Positions 11,693 through 22,461 of a stretch of DNA of 64,000 nucleotides are shown here, in pieces. Below the pieces are notes generated by a model that was not told where the DNA came from, ran no database searches, and saw only the letters and a list, made by a program, of their open reading frames with translations. Positions within the stretch are counted from its first letter, which is position 1. Each line of letters opens with the position of its first letter. A program made the translations under genes and the position numbers. The DNA is from Epiperipatus broadwayi (Eukaryota > Onychophora > Udeonychophora > Euonychophora > Peripatidae): assembly GCA_028023455.1 (NCBI GenBank), contig JAQFVV010013070.1, positions 1 to 64,000 on the forward strand, read 5' to 3'.

Positions 11693-14600
11693 GTCATTAT
11701 TGTTTGAGAATTCATAAGAAATTTGAGTACCAGCATCAGAATCAATTTGGGACTCTTTACTATCTTGCTAAATCGTGATGGACATTTGAGTATATCAATT
11801 AACATATTTTGAAGTAGGTTTTATATTTTTGAATGTTATTATTTTATGTAAAAATGATATTTCATTAAAATAAGAGGAAATCTAGTCATTTGAGTGAAGA
11901 AAAGATATGGATTTAATTAATGTAAATTTGTACCTATTACATTAGTATATTTCATTATATCAAACATCACATCATTTTTGCTTCTTTTCACCATCTTCAT
12001 TAGAAGCAATGTTCTTTTAACTCTATGTCATTATTATCTATCGTAATATTGACTAATCAGTAGACATTATATAAATAATAATTATCTATATTGGTTATGC
12101 CTGTTTTAAGGAAATAGTAGGATACACGCTTACACGTCTAAAAATAATATTTTGTAACCTAATAAAAATATAAAGCTATGTGTCATTTTTATTTGCTCCT
12201 ATAGCTATATAATAATAATGCTAGACTAGTAAGTGTATCGTTTAAAAATCTCATTTTTCTCTTCATTCTAAATATCCTTCTTTTTTTATAATAGTCTTAG
12301 ATAATGAATACATCATTTCTGACATTCTGTTTACTTTCAGCACTCTGATGTAGCTCTTTTTTGAATGAAGAAAAAGTGATAAGTATGGTGGTTAATAATA
12401 TAATTCTATTAAATATTATATTGATTCAAATTAGTTTTATAAGTCGTAACCGGATACAAAAAAGTTACTTACAATATATATATACGTTTGTAAATCTTAA
12501 TTTGTCAAATATTAAACTAAAAACTACAAGTTCCGTGGTTAATGTAATAATAAAAGATTTAATAACATTACTGATTTTGAACTAAAAAACATCCAAATAA
12601 ATTTTAGTTTGAAGGCTATTCTACTAACAATCAACTGATGAAAGTTATTCTGGATTACAATACAATGAATAAAATAATAAATAGATTACAAATAAAATTG
12701 ATTTAGCAATTGAAAGATCTAGATATTTGTTCAAATGACATATGTCATTTCTCTTTCTTCTTTTTTTGACAACAGTATAATAACTTTGAAAAATAATAGG
12801 ATAAAAAATTCGATTAAAAAACAAAATGATTATTATTAATTTTCATAACGCACAAATTAATAAATTCATATATTTTGTTGAAAATAATTACAAGTACAAT
12901 TTCAGAAACAATATATAAAATTTATTATCTTTTTTTTAAAAAAACCATAATATTTGACTTTGGCAATATAAATACAAAACTTTGATAGAACAACGATATA
13001 TTTTACATTTTGGAGTTTATAATAGTTGTAATAAAGAAATGACCACATACTATTTTTGAAGCCTATGTTTCAATCAACTTTATCACATATCCAAACTAAT
13101 ATATTTTGCAATGTCATTAACAGCTTCGGTTTTATTTTTTAACCTATATCTGAAGACAATAGCATTTATAAAAAAATATTTTAAAATTAATTTTGGCTAA
13201 ATAACATACGGTTAACTAGCCTCCTTAAGTAATATAATTTATTCAATTAAATGTTTTTTATATTAAGTACATTTTAGTGCTCTACTGTTTTGTATGATTG
13301 GAGCAGATATGGAATGAAAATGTCAATAATTTTGTCTGTTACAATATAAGTTTGTAAAGTACAATCGTTATTTTTGTTAATTTATATTTGATTGGCATTT
13401 CATTGTAATTTACATCTTAAAATGCATACATCAACAATATTAATAATCAATACAATGCAATAAAATAACATGTAAATCCATATAACGTATATCATTGTAA
13501 TGATGACATAAAATTGTGATATAAGTATTAGTTTGAAGTTTATGAAGTGGTCTCTGGAGTTTTTAAAAATAAATAATTGTATATCTGAAGAATTTATAGA
13601 AAAGATAATACAAAATTATAATAAGTATAAATGATTAGATATTTTATAAGAATAAATTTAGCTGAATATAAACAATTAATTGATTGTGTGATATATTTAT
13701 TTATTATAAAATCAGCATAATAGAAAGTGTTCATTTTTTAAAAACATCATATCACATTTTGATATATTTACATAATCAATCTTATTTAAATATTACAGCT
13801 AAGGTGTTTAAAGAGAGATTCTGTCACCAGCCTTGAATGACTGATTATCAGTTTAATAAATGTTAAGTAACATATTCCATCTGTTGAATATATTAACCAC
13901 TCCATTTACTCAAGTAATGGATGCATATCTGAGAATTGTAGATATTAAATTAGTATTATTCATCTACTATTGATAAATTTTGTTACCATATATTTACAAT
14001 TTGAAAATTCATGTATAAATAATTTCTAATATTGTAATTTAAAAAAAAAATCAAAAAATTTCAGGATAGTAGAATAAACGGAAATATCAACTTATCTGAA
14101 ATCGCATGTTGATGTCTTGTTATTGTGTATTAGGTGATCTTGAATGTTGCAATATTATTTTGAAAAAAATATTACAATGGTCTAAAAACTTGATTTTTTT
14201 TGGAAGGTTTACAATTATTTTTGCATTGTAATTGTGTAATAATTATTAGAAACAAAAATATATATTATTACATATTTATTTTTTACAGAAATGATTTATT
14301 TTAATATAAAAATATATATTCATCTGTGTAATGTTACCATTGAGATTAAAAAAAATAGTAAACATAACTTTCTAGAAATGTCATCACTCAACAGACTGTT
14401 ATAATATTTAGTGATATCATAAAAAATTCTAAAAACTTTTAATTTTTTAAAGCACAAATTGATAGATTTATTAGATATTAAAGATAATTTGTTCATATTT
14501 TTAAAACAAACATCAAACAAAGAAGATTTATTTAATTTTACAAATTGAATCTGCTCCATCTGAAGTTTGATGACATGACAGCACTTTGTTTTAATTAAAA

Positions 14601-14937
14601 TCAAATTATGAAAATAATTCCAAAAATCAAATGTGATTTTTAAAATTTATTTAATAGCTAAACAAAAATATATATCACATAAGGCCAAATTTAATTTATT
14701 CTGGTAAATAATAATGGTTTAATATTAAAGTGAAAGTTGAAAGCTTAAATCTAGTGAAAATAAAGAAAACAGTCAAAGTGCAGAAGGGTTAATTTCTCTC
14801 TAATTATCAACAATGTTGTCAAAGATATTTTTATAAACAACAGAGCTCCAAGAATAGTTGTGTTCATTCTATTTCTCAGTTCTTTGTTCAACATTCTCAA
14901 GTGCATTTAGTCAGAGCCAGAATAAGGATGGTTCACT

Positions 14938-14940
<3 letters not shown>
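11693..14940. other. AT-rich DNA, no supported gene; one perfect palindrome
   Basis: Two open stretches (12361-12585 plus, 74 codons; 14320-14604 minus, 94 codons) are Asn/Ile/Leu/Lys-rich, match nothing I recognise, and are expected by chance at this composition. A perfect 18 bp palindrome, half-site AAATGACAT, lies at 12733-12750. Confidence 0.5.
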
Positions 14941-14971
<31 letters not shown>

Positions 14972-15027
14972 ATATAAATACACCCACATATATATATATA
15001 TACTCTTATATATATATATATATATAT
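14941..15027. repeat. Interrupted (TA)n microsatellite
   Basis: Three TA blocks (about 14941-14968, 14989-15002, 15008-15027) separated by short spacers. The last abuts the 3' end of a minus-strand PLE fragment. Confidence 0.95.
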
Positions 15028-15481
15028 TGTGGGTTCATCCATGTTAAAAATTTTAAATAGCAAAAATGCTAAATTTGAAAATGTTTTTTTAAAAAATCTT
15101 TCCAAATAGGAGGAAGTTTGCATGTATCATCTCACTTATAGATACAATCTGGCCTTTTAAGTATCTCAATGGATTCTCTAATTATGCACTGGTAGAGATT
15201 ATCACATCTGGATATGATCATGATATTAGAAATATCAATTGTATGAACTGAATCTATAGTATGGAGTGAGAGTGCTGATAATGATGAGTGTTGTTTAACT
15301 GCATTAGCATGCTCATCTCCCCTAACACTGATACAATGATTACTCATACTTATGTAAGAAGCTTTACAATTTTTACATGAGATTTGATAGACTCCATGAG
15401 ATTCAAGAGGGATGGAATCCTTAGGCTTGGTTATTATATTGGTGATTTTTTGATGAGTAGAAAATACTGTATCTATATTAT
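15028..15481 (-). pseudogene. Penelope-like element 3' part: GIY-YIG endonuclease and 3' UTR (minus)
   Basis: The minus strand carries the C-terminal GIY-YIG part of a PLE protein: a linker with TKPKDSIPLES-like sequence, VYQISCKNC (about 15390-15365), MSNHCISVRGDEHANAVKQH, then HTIDISNIMIISRCDNLYQ and a helix-rich end, IRESIEILKRP. The metal- and Cys/His-type positions of PLE nucleases are partly kept. Stops and indels split the frame (open pieces 15132-15347 and 14911-15123). The RT domain is absent, so this is a 5'-truncated copy. The untranslated end runs to ACATGGATGAACCCAC at 15028-15045, where (TA)n begins. It forms the left arm of an inverted pair with 15554-16125. Confidence 0.8.
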
Positions 15482-15553
15482 CAGATATTAGGATTTGTGT
15501 TCCATATGTAAAAAGAACTACAGACAGTGTTGGATGTATATTAAAATGCTGTA
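15482..15553. other. Spacer between inverted PLE arms
   Basis: About 72 bases between the arms. In the plus frame part of it (RTTDSVGCILKCC, about 15525-15560) still reads as the linker between RT and endonuclease in PLE proteins, so the plus arm is slightly longer than the minus arm. Confidence 0.6.
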
Positions 15554-16125
15554 ATATAGATACAGAATTTTCTACTCATCAAAAGTTCAACAATATAATA
15601 ACCAAGCCTAAGGATTCAATCCCTCTTGAATCTCATGGTATTTATCAAATTTCATGTAAAAATTGTAAAGCTTTTTATGTAGGTATGAGTAATCATTGCA
15701 TCAGTGTTAGGAGAGATGAGCATGCTAATGCAGTTAAGCAACTCTCATCATCATCATCACTCTAACTCCAAACTATAGATTCAGGTCATAAAATTGATTT
15801 TGCTAGTACCAGGATCATATCCAGATATGATAATCTCTACCAGCGCAAAATTAGAGAAGCCATTGAGATACTTAAAACGCCAGATCATATCAATAAAAAA
15901 GATGATACATGCAATCTTCCTCCTATTTGGAAAGATTTTTTTAAAAAAACATTTTCAAATTTAACATTTTTGCTATTGGTGGAACTTTAATGTTTATTCA
16001 AATCAGTGATTGTAGTGCCTCTACAACCATCTTCCTACCTTTTATCACACAGTGGATGACTTGTATGACCAAGTCGAATCACTATATAAAATTTTTAACA
16101 TGGATGATCCCGCAAAATATATCTT
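15554..16125 (+). pseudogene. Penelope-like element 3' part: GIY-YIG endonuclease and 3' UTR (plus)
   Basis: The plus strand reads the PLE linker (FSTHQKFNNIITKPKDSI), then the GIY-YIG endonuclease: HGIYQISCKNCKAFYVGM (about 15637-15690), SNHCISVRRDEHANAVKQ, and after a frame break DFASTRIISRYDNLYQRKI and REAIEILKTPD. Y-I and Y-V-G stand for the GIY...YIG residues and the R and E/H positions are visible. The RT is missing. One in-frame stop interrupts it after a serine run near 15763. The 3' UTR ends with AACATGGATGATCCCGC near 16098-16113, then a short TA run. It is nearly a mirror image of 15028-15481 and close in sequence to 38572-39112, so all three belong to one PLE subfamily. Confidence 0.8.
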
Positions 16126-16168
16126 TTATATATACAACACATGAAAATCTTCATTTCAATATATATAT

Positions 16169-18333
16169 TGTAATGGGCACAGACGTCATTACATTATTTT
16201 TTTTTATTAAACACGAAAAAAGAAAAGTTCGCAAATAAAAACTTTTTTTGTTTAAGAATTAAAAATTGAAATTAAATATAATCTAAACTCAAATATATAT
16301 ATATATAATCGCACAGATAAAAAAAATATTAAAATAAAACTTTATTAAAAATAGAAAAGGTATTTTAAAAGCAAAAACTTAAAAATATTTACAGATAAAA
16401 ATATATCTTTAAGTTTGGAAAACAAATTAATTGGTGTAATTAAAAAATGGAAATGATTGTTTTAATTAGTTAAATATGAACTAGCCCTTGGGCATTTAAA
16501 ATGTAAAAGCACAGGTCAAATAGGAGAGAAAAACAGTGGAATCGGACCTCAGCAAAAGGACCATCACATCGATGAAGTAATGTCAATTGAATCCTTAAAA
16601 TTAATATAAAAGGAAAAGTTTGGAAATTATTAGTTAGTTATTACAAGATCACAGATATGTGTTAAGTTGGAGAGGGTTGGAGAAGAAAGGATTGAACGAT
16701 GCACTTTCAATTCTTTCAGTTGATCAAAAAAATGAAACATCATTTTCCAATATTGTGGACCACAGGACATCAAGGTCTGAAGAATACCATCAACCATAAA
16801 GGACAAACGGTTAACTGCATACCGATCTCCTTATGATTTCGTGGCAATTAACACCTTCCATTACAAAAAAATCAGAGATTATAAACCTTTTAAGACGTAA
16901 GAACTTTAGATAATTCATGAACATTAAATTAAAAACTTTTCATATTTAAAAAAAAATAGAAATAGATTCCAATCTAACCAAACTAAATTATTTATTAATT
17001 AGTTATAATTTTATTTGATGTATTTCTTTTTTGTAAAATCATTTCCATTTTTTTTTGTTCTTTAAGATTTATTTATGATTTTTGTTTTGCGATAAATTAA
17101 ATTATATAAATGTAAAACTTAAGTCAGGCATGAATGGCTATATAGATTTATAAAGTTGTATTAGGGCAGTGTAATCTTAGGTTATTTGTTTTGTAGTTAA
17201 ATTGTGTAAATGAATTGGATATATTGGTGTAATTAGTAGATGTATTATGAGATTCGCTACGGGCAGAATCACTGTATATGCCACACACTTCCTTTTTGGC
17301 CTATGGAATGTGATTTGTAAGTCGGCAAAATGACTGCAGTCCTTTCCTATGGAGTTTTTTGTATTGCTCTTATCATCAGATGGATGTAGTATTCCTATCT
17401 GATGAAAGGCAATTTCTTCTCTTAACCTATTTGTGCTGTCGTAGTCATATTACATTGAATACATCGATATATCAGATGGATTGAAGTTGGTTTGACTGCA
17501 AAATTTTGGCCTATGGTTAAATAAGGATAGAATATTTTCTTTTCAAATGCAAATCTATGTAGTCTATTCATACTTGACACTCTAAATAAAAATGCATTAA
17601 ATTTAAGTTGGGTATAGATGCTTGCATGGCTTCGTTAACAGTTAATTATGTTTTTGTTTTTCATATTTGATCAAAATATATAGACATTTGATAAATACTG
17701 ATACCTTACACTGAGTATCTAAGATGTATTTATGTCAGATGTCTTTTAAGTTAATGGTGTCTTGCGGCATCTTATGATGAATGTGATTGGGTTTCTTATA
17801 AATTTCCCTCTGCATTTCCATCAATGTCTTTATATTTTGATTGTTTATGTTTACTTTGAAATGTTTTTGACTGTGTAATCTATGTAACTTATCTATACTC
17901 AACATTTATAAAACAAACTTTTATAAATCCATCTGTGCGAACTTTTAATAATATAAAAAATAAAATGTAAATTAAAATCTAAAATAAAAGTTAAAAATAA
18001 TGTTAAATGTTAAAGTAATCATGCTAAAATAATAATGTTAAATTTTATATATATGTGCGTAAATAAATGTTGGTATGTTAATTACTGGCAGTGGCTTATT
18101 TTATTCTTTTTTAAAAAAAAATATTCTTAGGTAAGAACTTATAAAATATAAATCTCTGCTGTTCCATTGAGCTAGTGACAGTCGGCTAACGATCGGAATC
18201 AACCAATATAAAATAAATAATTTTTTTTGAACTTACGTATCTGCCTTCTATATAATTTTTTTTGGGTTCATATGCCTAGATGGCGCCCTTGTTCTGCAGA
18301 TTACGTTATGTCACCTTCCCCGTATCGTTATAA
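16169..18333 (+). mobile_element. LTR B of a tandem noncoding LTR array
   Basis: It begins TGTAATGGGCAC and ends ATCGTTATAA, followed by CTGGTGACCTAACTTGGG, a TGG-starting sequence in the place of a tRNA primer-binding site. With C, D and solo copy A it defines a terminal repeat of about 2.1 kb. The first 25 bases fold on themselves (TGTAATG...CATTACA). No protein-coding frame. It shares all main blocks with C and D but at clearly lower similarity than C has to D. On the left it abuts a short TA run, as does the far end of LTR D, compatible with a TA-rich target duplication. Confidence 0.7.
16605..16613 (+). promoter_or_regulatory. TATA-box-like element in LTR B
   Basis: TATAAAAGG about 437 bp into the LTR, conserved in LTR C (22783-22791) and LTR D (25613-25621) and as TATAAAAAGGG in solo LTR A. 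Conservation among diverged copies and position fit an RNA polymerase II promoter ending U3; this is inference. Confidence 0.5.
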
Positions 18334-19045
18334 CTGGTGACCTAACTTGGGCCAATATTAATAAACCACCATTACCATGAGAAATTTTTTTCAAAATAAA
18401 ATATTCTTATCTATTTACATAAAGCCGTATACGTTAAGTCTTCTAAAAGTGCTGCCAGAAAGAAATTGTGCAAATATTAAACACGAGAAAGTATAAATAA
18501 TTTTAAATTGTACTTTGTTAAAAAGAATGTCAAAAGGTTGCAATTAATATGTTTTTCTTTGTTAATATATATTATGCTTTAACATGTATAGGCGTGCACA
18601 GCCATGTAAGTTTATGATCGAAATGTGGTGCCTTACAATGAGTACCTTTGGAAATTACTTCAGTGTAACCCTATGTATGCATTTCAATCAGTCATAAATA
18701 AGTTTGTGGTATTTATAATTGTGCTGCAAATATACATGTTTAAATCCATTATTCCTTAAAACATATTTACCTCAGTGCAACCTTCTTAAATAAATAATTT
18801 ATAAAATTTGCTTGTCATGCCGTGTGTAAAAAAAATGTATAAAAAAAATAGAATGTTTGGGTAGAGGAGGCGTAGACTTAAATGGTCCTTAGGAAAATGA
18901 TAGTCAACATTTTTTTTGTATATAATCTTTGTAAAAATTACTAACCGAATGCTTTAGTAAATGTTTCCGTTAATCGTGTATCGTAATTACTAACCCTAAG
19001 TAAAATATTTTTTTTTGTTTATTTTTTTAAGCAAATTTACTGATA
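18334..19045 (+). mobile_element. Noncoding internal segment 1 of the LTR array
   Basis: It is 712 bp between LTR B and LTR C. It begins with the primer-binding-site-like CTGGTGACCTAACTTGGG and ends directly at the next TGTAATGGGCAC. It has no open frame for Gag, protease, RT or integrase. The sequence before the next LTR is T-rich, not a clear polypurine tract, which weakens the LTR interpretation. It is nearly identical to internal segment 2 (24472-25190). Confidence 0.62.
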
Positions 19046-19487
19046 TGTAATGGGCACATACGTATGTTACATTGTTTTTCATTAGTAAACATGAAAATAA
19101 TAAAAGTTCGCAAATAAAACTTCCTTTTTAAGAATTAAAAATTGAAAATTAAAATTCTATACTAAACTCATATATACAAAATCGTACAGATGAAAAGCTG
19201 CAGAAAGGAGTTTGCTATTAAGTGAAAGGAGACCCTTTGATTCCTCTTGGAGGCCTTAAAGGAACTGAGCAGGGCAAATTCCTAATGTCCACTCCATACG
19301 TTCTTGTCGTTGCAGCTGTTATTACTATATGTTTATTCATATAGTATACGAACATGGATGGGCTGCTCACCAACATGCATTAGCCAGCGTGGTGAGTTTA
19401 TTGGCTTTTTACCTCTGAGTTTAGGATCAAGAAACACCATGGTCTTTCTTCTCAGTGCCTGATAAGGCAGAATGAATGTTTGTGTAA

Positions 19488-20222
19488 ATGATAAAGATTT
19501 TTCCCAATTATACAATTATGACAGACAAAAATAAAGCATGGCCCTTAATCCCAGGAGGCTGTAAAGTCACCAACCAAGGCAGCGGTTGGTGGCCGAAGGC
19601 GGAGGGTGCTAAGAATATCCTGGAGGTGGACCCAGGCTGCCATTTGATGACGACTTTTTATTTAGGTACTTACAACTGCAGATCACTTTCAAGTGAAGGA
19701 AGATTGCAAGAATTAGAAGAAGAACTCTCTTATATTAAATGGGATATTATTGGACTTTGTGAAGTTAGAAGAAAAGGTGAAGAGACAATTGATTTAAAAA
19801 GTGGAAATATGCTCTATTATAAAGGCACAAATATTGGAAATACAAGTGGAGTAGGATTCATTATAAATAAAAAGTGGAAGAACAATATTGTGGAGCTTGA
19901 TGGTGTATCAGACAGAGTGGCAAGATTAGTTATACAACTTAATAGCAGATATCAAATGCAGATAATTCAGGTTTATGCCCCAACAAGTACTCACAGTGAT
20001 GAAGTAGTAGAAGATTTTTATATGGATGTACAAAAGGCTTTTGATCAGAGTAAACAACATTTTAAAATTGTTATGGGAGATTTTAATGCTAGAATTGGTA
20101 AACAAATGAAAGATGAAAGTGTTGTAGGTAATTTTGGTTATGGTAATAGAAATGAGAGAGGACATAGACTTGTGGAGTTTGCAGAGAAGAAAAAACTTTA
20201 TATTATGAATTCTTTTTTTTGA
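19488..20222 (+). pseudogene. RTE-like ORF, part 1: endonuclease N-terminal part
   Basis: A 244-codon frame. After an N-terminal leader of about 55 residues comes an apurinic/apyrimidinic-type endonuclease: TYNCRSL (catalytic Asn region), LCEVRRKG (metal-binding Glu), IIQVYAPTS (Tyr) and VMGDFNARIG (Asp/Asn). It would nick genomic DNA to prime reverse transcription. The first ATG is at 19488; a second at 19518 is equally possible. The frame is lost at a run of eight T (20213-20220); the homologous run in copy 2 has seven and keeps the frame, so one extra T broke it. The final SDH motif lies in the next frame. Confidence 0.92.
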
Positions 20223-20769
20223 GAAAAATGTTAGATGGAAATGGACATGGAAGCATCCAAATGAAGGTACAGCAGAATTGGATTATATTTTGACTAACAG
20301 GAAATACATATTTCAAGATTGTAATGTTCTTAATAAATTTAACACAGGAAGTGATCATCGATTAGTAAGGGGTAAGATACATGTTAATGTAAAACTAGAG
20401 AGACAAAAATTATTAAGAAAAACTATATATACAGTTGATATTCCTAATCTTCAGAAACATTCTAATGAATTTAAATTAGAACTTACAAATCGGTTTCAAG
20501 TATTAGTAGATTTTGAACATGATTCAGATTTGAACGAAATTAATATGAAAATAACTGATACACTTTTAAAAACTGCAACAAAGATAGCTGGTAGAAAAAA
20601 GCAGCAATTGACTAATAAAATTTCTACTGAGACTAGAGAACTTATGAAGAAAAGAAGGAATATGAAGATATGCAAGAATGATGCATTAAAAAGAATTGAA
20701 TATCTCGAATTTTGTAAAATGGTGCGGAAAAGAGTTGAAAATGATATAAGAAGTATAACTGTGAACTAG
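20223..20769 (+). pseudogene. RTE-like ORF, part 2: endonuclease C-terminal part and linker
   Basis: It continues the protein in a new frame: WTWKHPNEGTAELDYILTN, then GSDHRLVRG with the catalytic Asp-His of the endonuclease, then a Lys/Arg-rich linker (about 140 residues) before the RT. It ends by frameshift near 20757, where copy 2 has AGAACGTATAAC and this copy has AGAAGTATAAC, a one-base deletion. The frame resumes as ELARKAVEENKS. Confidence 0.9.
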
Positions 20770-21743
20770 CAAGAAAAGCTGTAGAAGAAAATAAAAGTCT
20801 TAAGAATGTAAAACAACATTTTGGTATTGGTAGGAAATTTATATCTGCAATAAGGAAAAAAGATGGAATTATTACTAAAAAGAGGGATGACATTATGAAA
20901 TTGGTAGAAGATTTTTATCAACAATTATATAGTAATAAAGAACAAGTACCTCCTATATCTATTACATCTTCCGAATTGCCCAGAATTTTAAATGAAGAAG
21001 TGAGAAATGCAATTAAATGTATGAAAAAAGGAAAGGCTCCAGGTAATGATGGAATTATAATTGATATATTAAAAGAAGCAGGTGAAGAAACAGAAAAAAT
21101 ATTAGCAAAGTTATATACCAAATGTCTAAATGATAAAGATGTACCGGATGATTGGAAGAATGCAGTAATAATATTAATATTTAAAAAAGGTGATAAAGAA
21201 GATATTAGAAATTACAGACCTATCAGCCTTTTATCAGTTTTATATAAAATTTTTACCAAGATAATTACAACTCGTCTACAGAGAACCTTGAATTTTTACC
21301 AACCAAGAGAACAAGCTGGATTTAAAAGTGGTTTTAGTACAGTAGATCATATTCAAGTATTGAGAGAAGTTATAGAAAGGACAAATGAATATGAGTTGTC
21401 ATTATGTTTTGGATTTGTAGATTATGAAAAGGGATTTGATTCTATAAACATTTCTTCAGTGATTAAAGCATTGGATCATCAAGGTATAGATCCAGGATAT
21501 TGTCATATTTTAAAGAATATTTATAAAAATGCAACAGCAACAATTAGATTACATAATGATACTGGGAAAGTCAACATTGAGAAAGGTGTAAGACAAGGTG
21601 ACTCCATATCTCCAAAACTTCTTACAGCAGTGCTGCAAGAAGTATTTTGTGGATTAAAATGGGAAACTAAAGGAGTGAAAGTAAATGGAGATTATTTAAG
21701 TCATTTAGATTTTGCAGATGATGTAGTTGTTTTTTGCAAATAA
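20758..21743 (+). pseudogene. RTE-like ORF, part 3: reverse transcriptase
   Basis: Fingers and palm of the RT, open from about 20763 and headed by an ATG at 20895. Motifs in order: KGKAPGNDGI (motif 0/1), VIILIFKKGDKEDIRNYRPI (motif 2), EQAGFKSGFSTVDHI, FVDYEKGFDS (motif A Asp; the usual Ala is Gly), VRQGDSISPKLL (motif B) and LDFADDVVVF (motif C, catalytic Asp pair). The catalytic Asp residues are present. The frame shifts just after motif C at six T (21730-21735), giving a stop four codons on; restoring the family pattern needs five. Confidence 0.93.
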
Positions 21744-22461
21744 TGCTTCCGAGCTGCAGGAAATGTTGCAGGAGTTATCAGATAAAAGTAGGAAAGTAGG
21801 ACTAAAGATAAATGTTAAAAAGACTAAAGTAATGTTTAATCGATTTGCTCAAAATATGAAAATAAAGATTGATTATGATGAATTAGAAGAAGTTAAAAGT
21901 TACAAATACCTTGGTCAGATTATTAATACAGATGGAAACATAATAGAGGAAATTAATCATAGAATTAAACTTGGTTGGAGTGCTTTTGGTAGAAATAACT
22001 TGATATTAAAAGGAAATATGCCTATGTGTTTGAAAAGAAAGGTTTTTAACAAATGTGTTTTACCAGTTCTTACTTATGGATCTGAGACTTGGACACTTAA
22101 TAGAAGATCAATACAGAGACTTCAGACCACTCAAAGAAGTATGGAGAGATGTATGTTGGGAGTAACAAGAAGAGATCGAGAACGCAATGTATGGGTAAGA
22201 GAACAAACAGGTGTTACTGACCTCATTGAAAAAATTAAAAGATTGAAGTGGAGTTGGGCTGGACATATTGCTAGAAGAGATGATAATAGATGCTCAATTG
22301 AAATTTTAAACTGGATTCCAAGAGATTGTAAAAGACCCAGAAGGAGACCACATGTAAGATGGATGGATGAAATAAGAAAATGTGTAGGGGTGATGTGGAG
22401 AAGAGAAGCTAAAGATCGGAGAAGATGGATTAAACTTGGAGAGACCTTTATCCTGCACTAG
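21727..22461 (+). pseudogene. RTE-like ORF, part 4: RT thumb and C-terminal domain
   Basis: The last frame begins at NNASELQEMLQELS right after motif C and runs to a TAG at 22461. It contains VGLKINVKKTKVM (motif D/E), YKYLGQIINTDGNI, LTYGSETWTLNRR, ERCMLGVTRRDRERN and WSWAGHIARRDDNRC, which are the typical C-terminal blocks of RTE-type proteins, then a basic tail. No internal stop over 240 codons, which argues for young age. Only about 35 bases separate the stop from the 3' end. Confidence 0.92.

Noticed and set aside
14320-14604. 94-codon minus-strand frame
   Set aside because: Composition expected from AT-rich noncoding DNA; no motif, no context.
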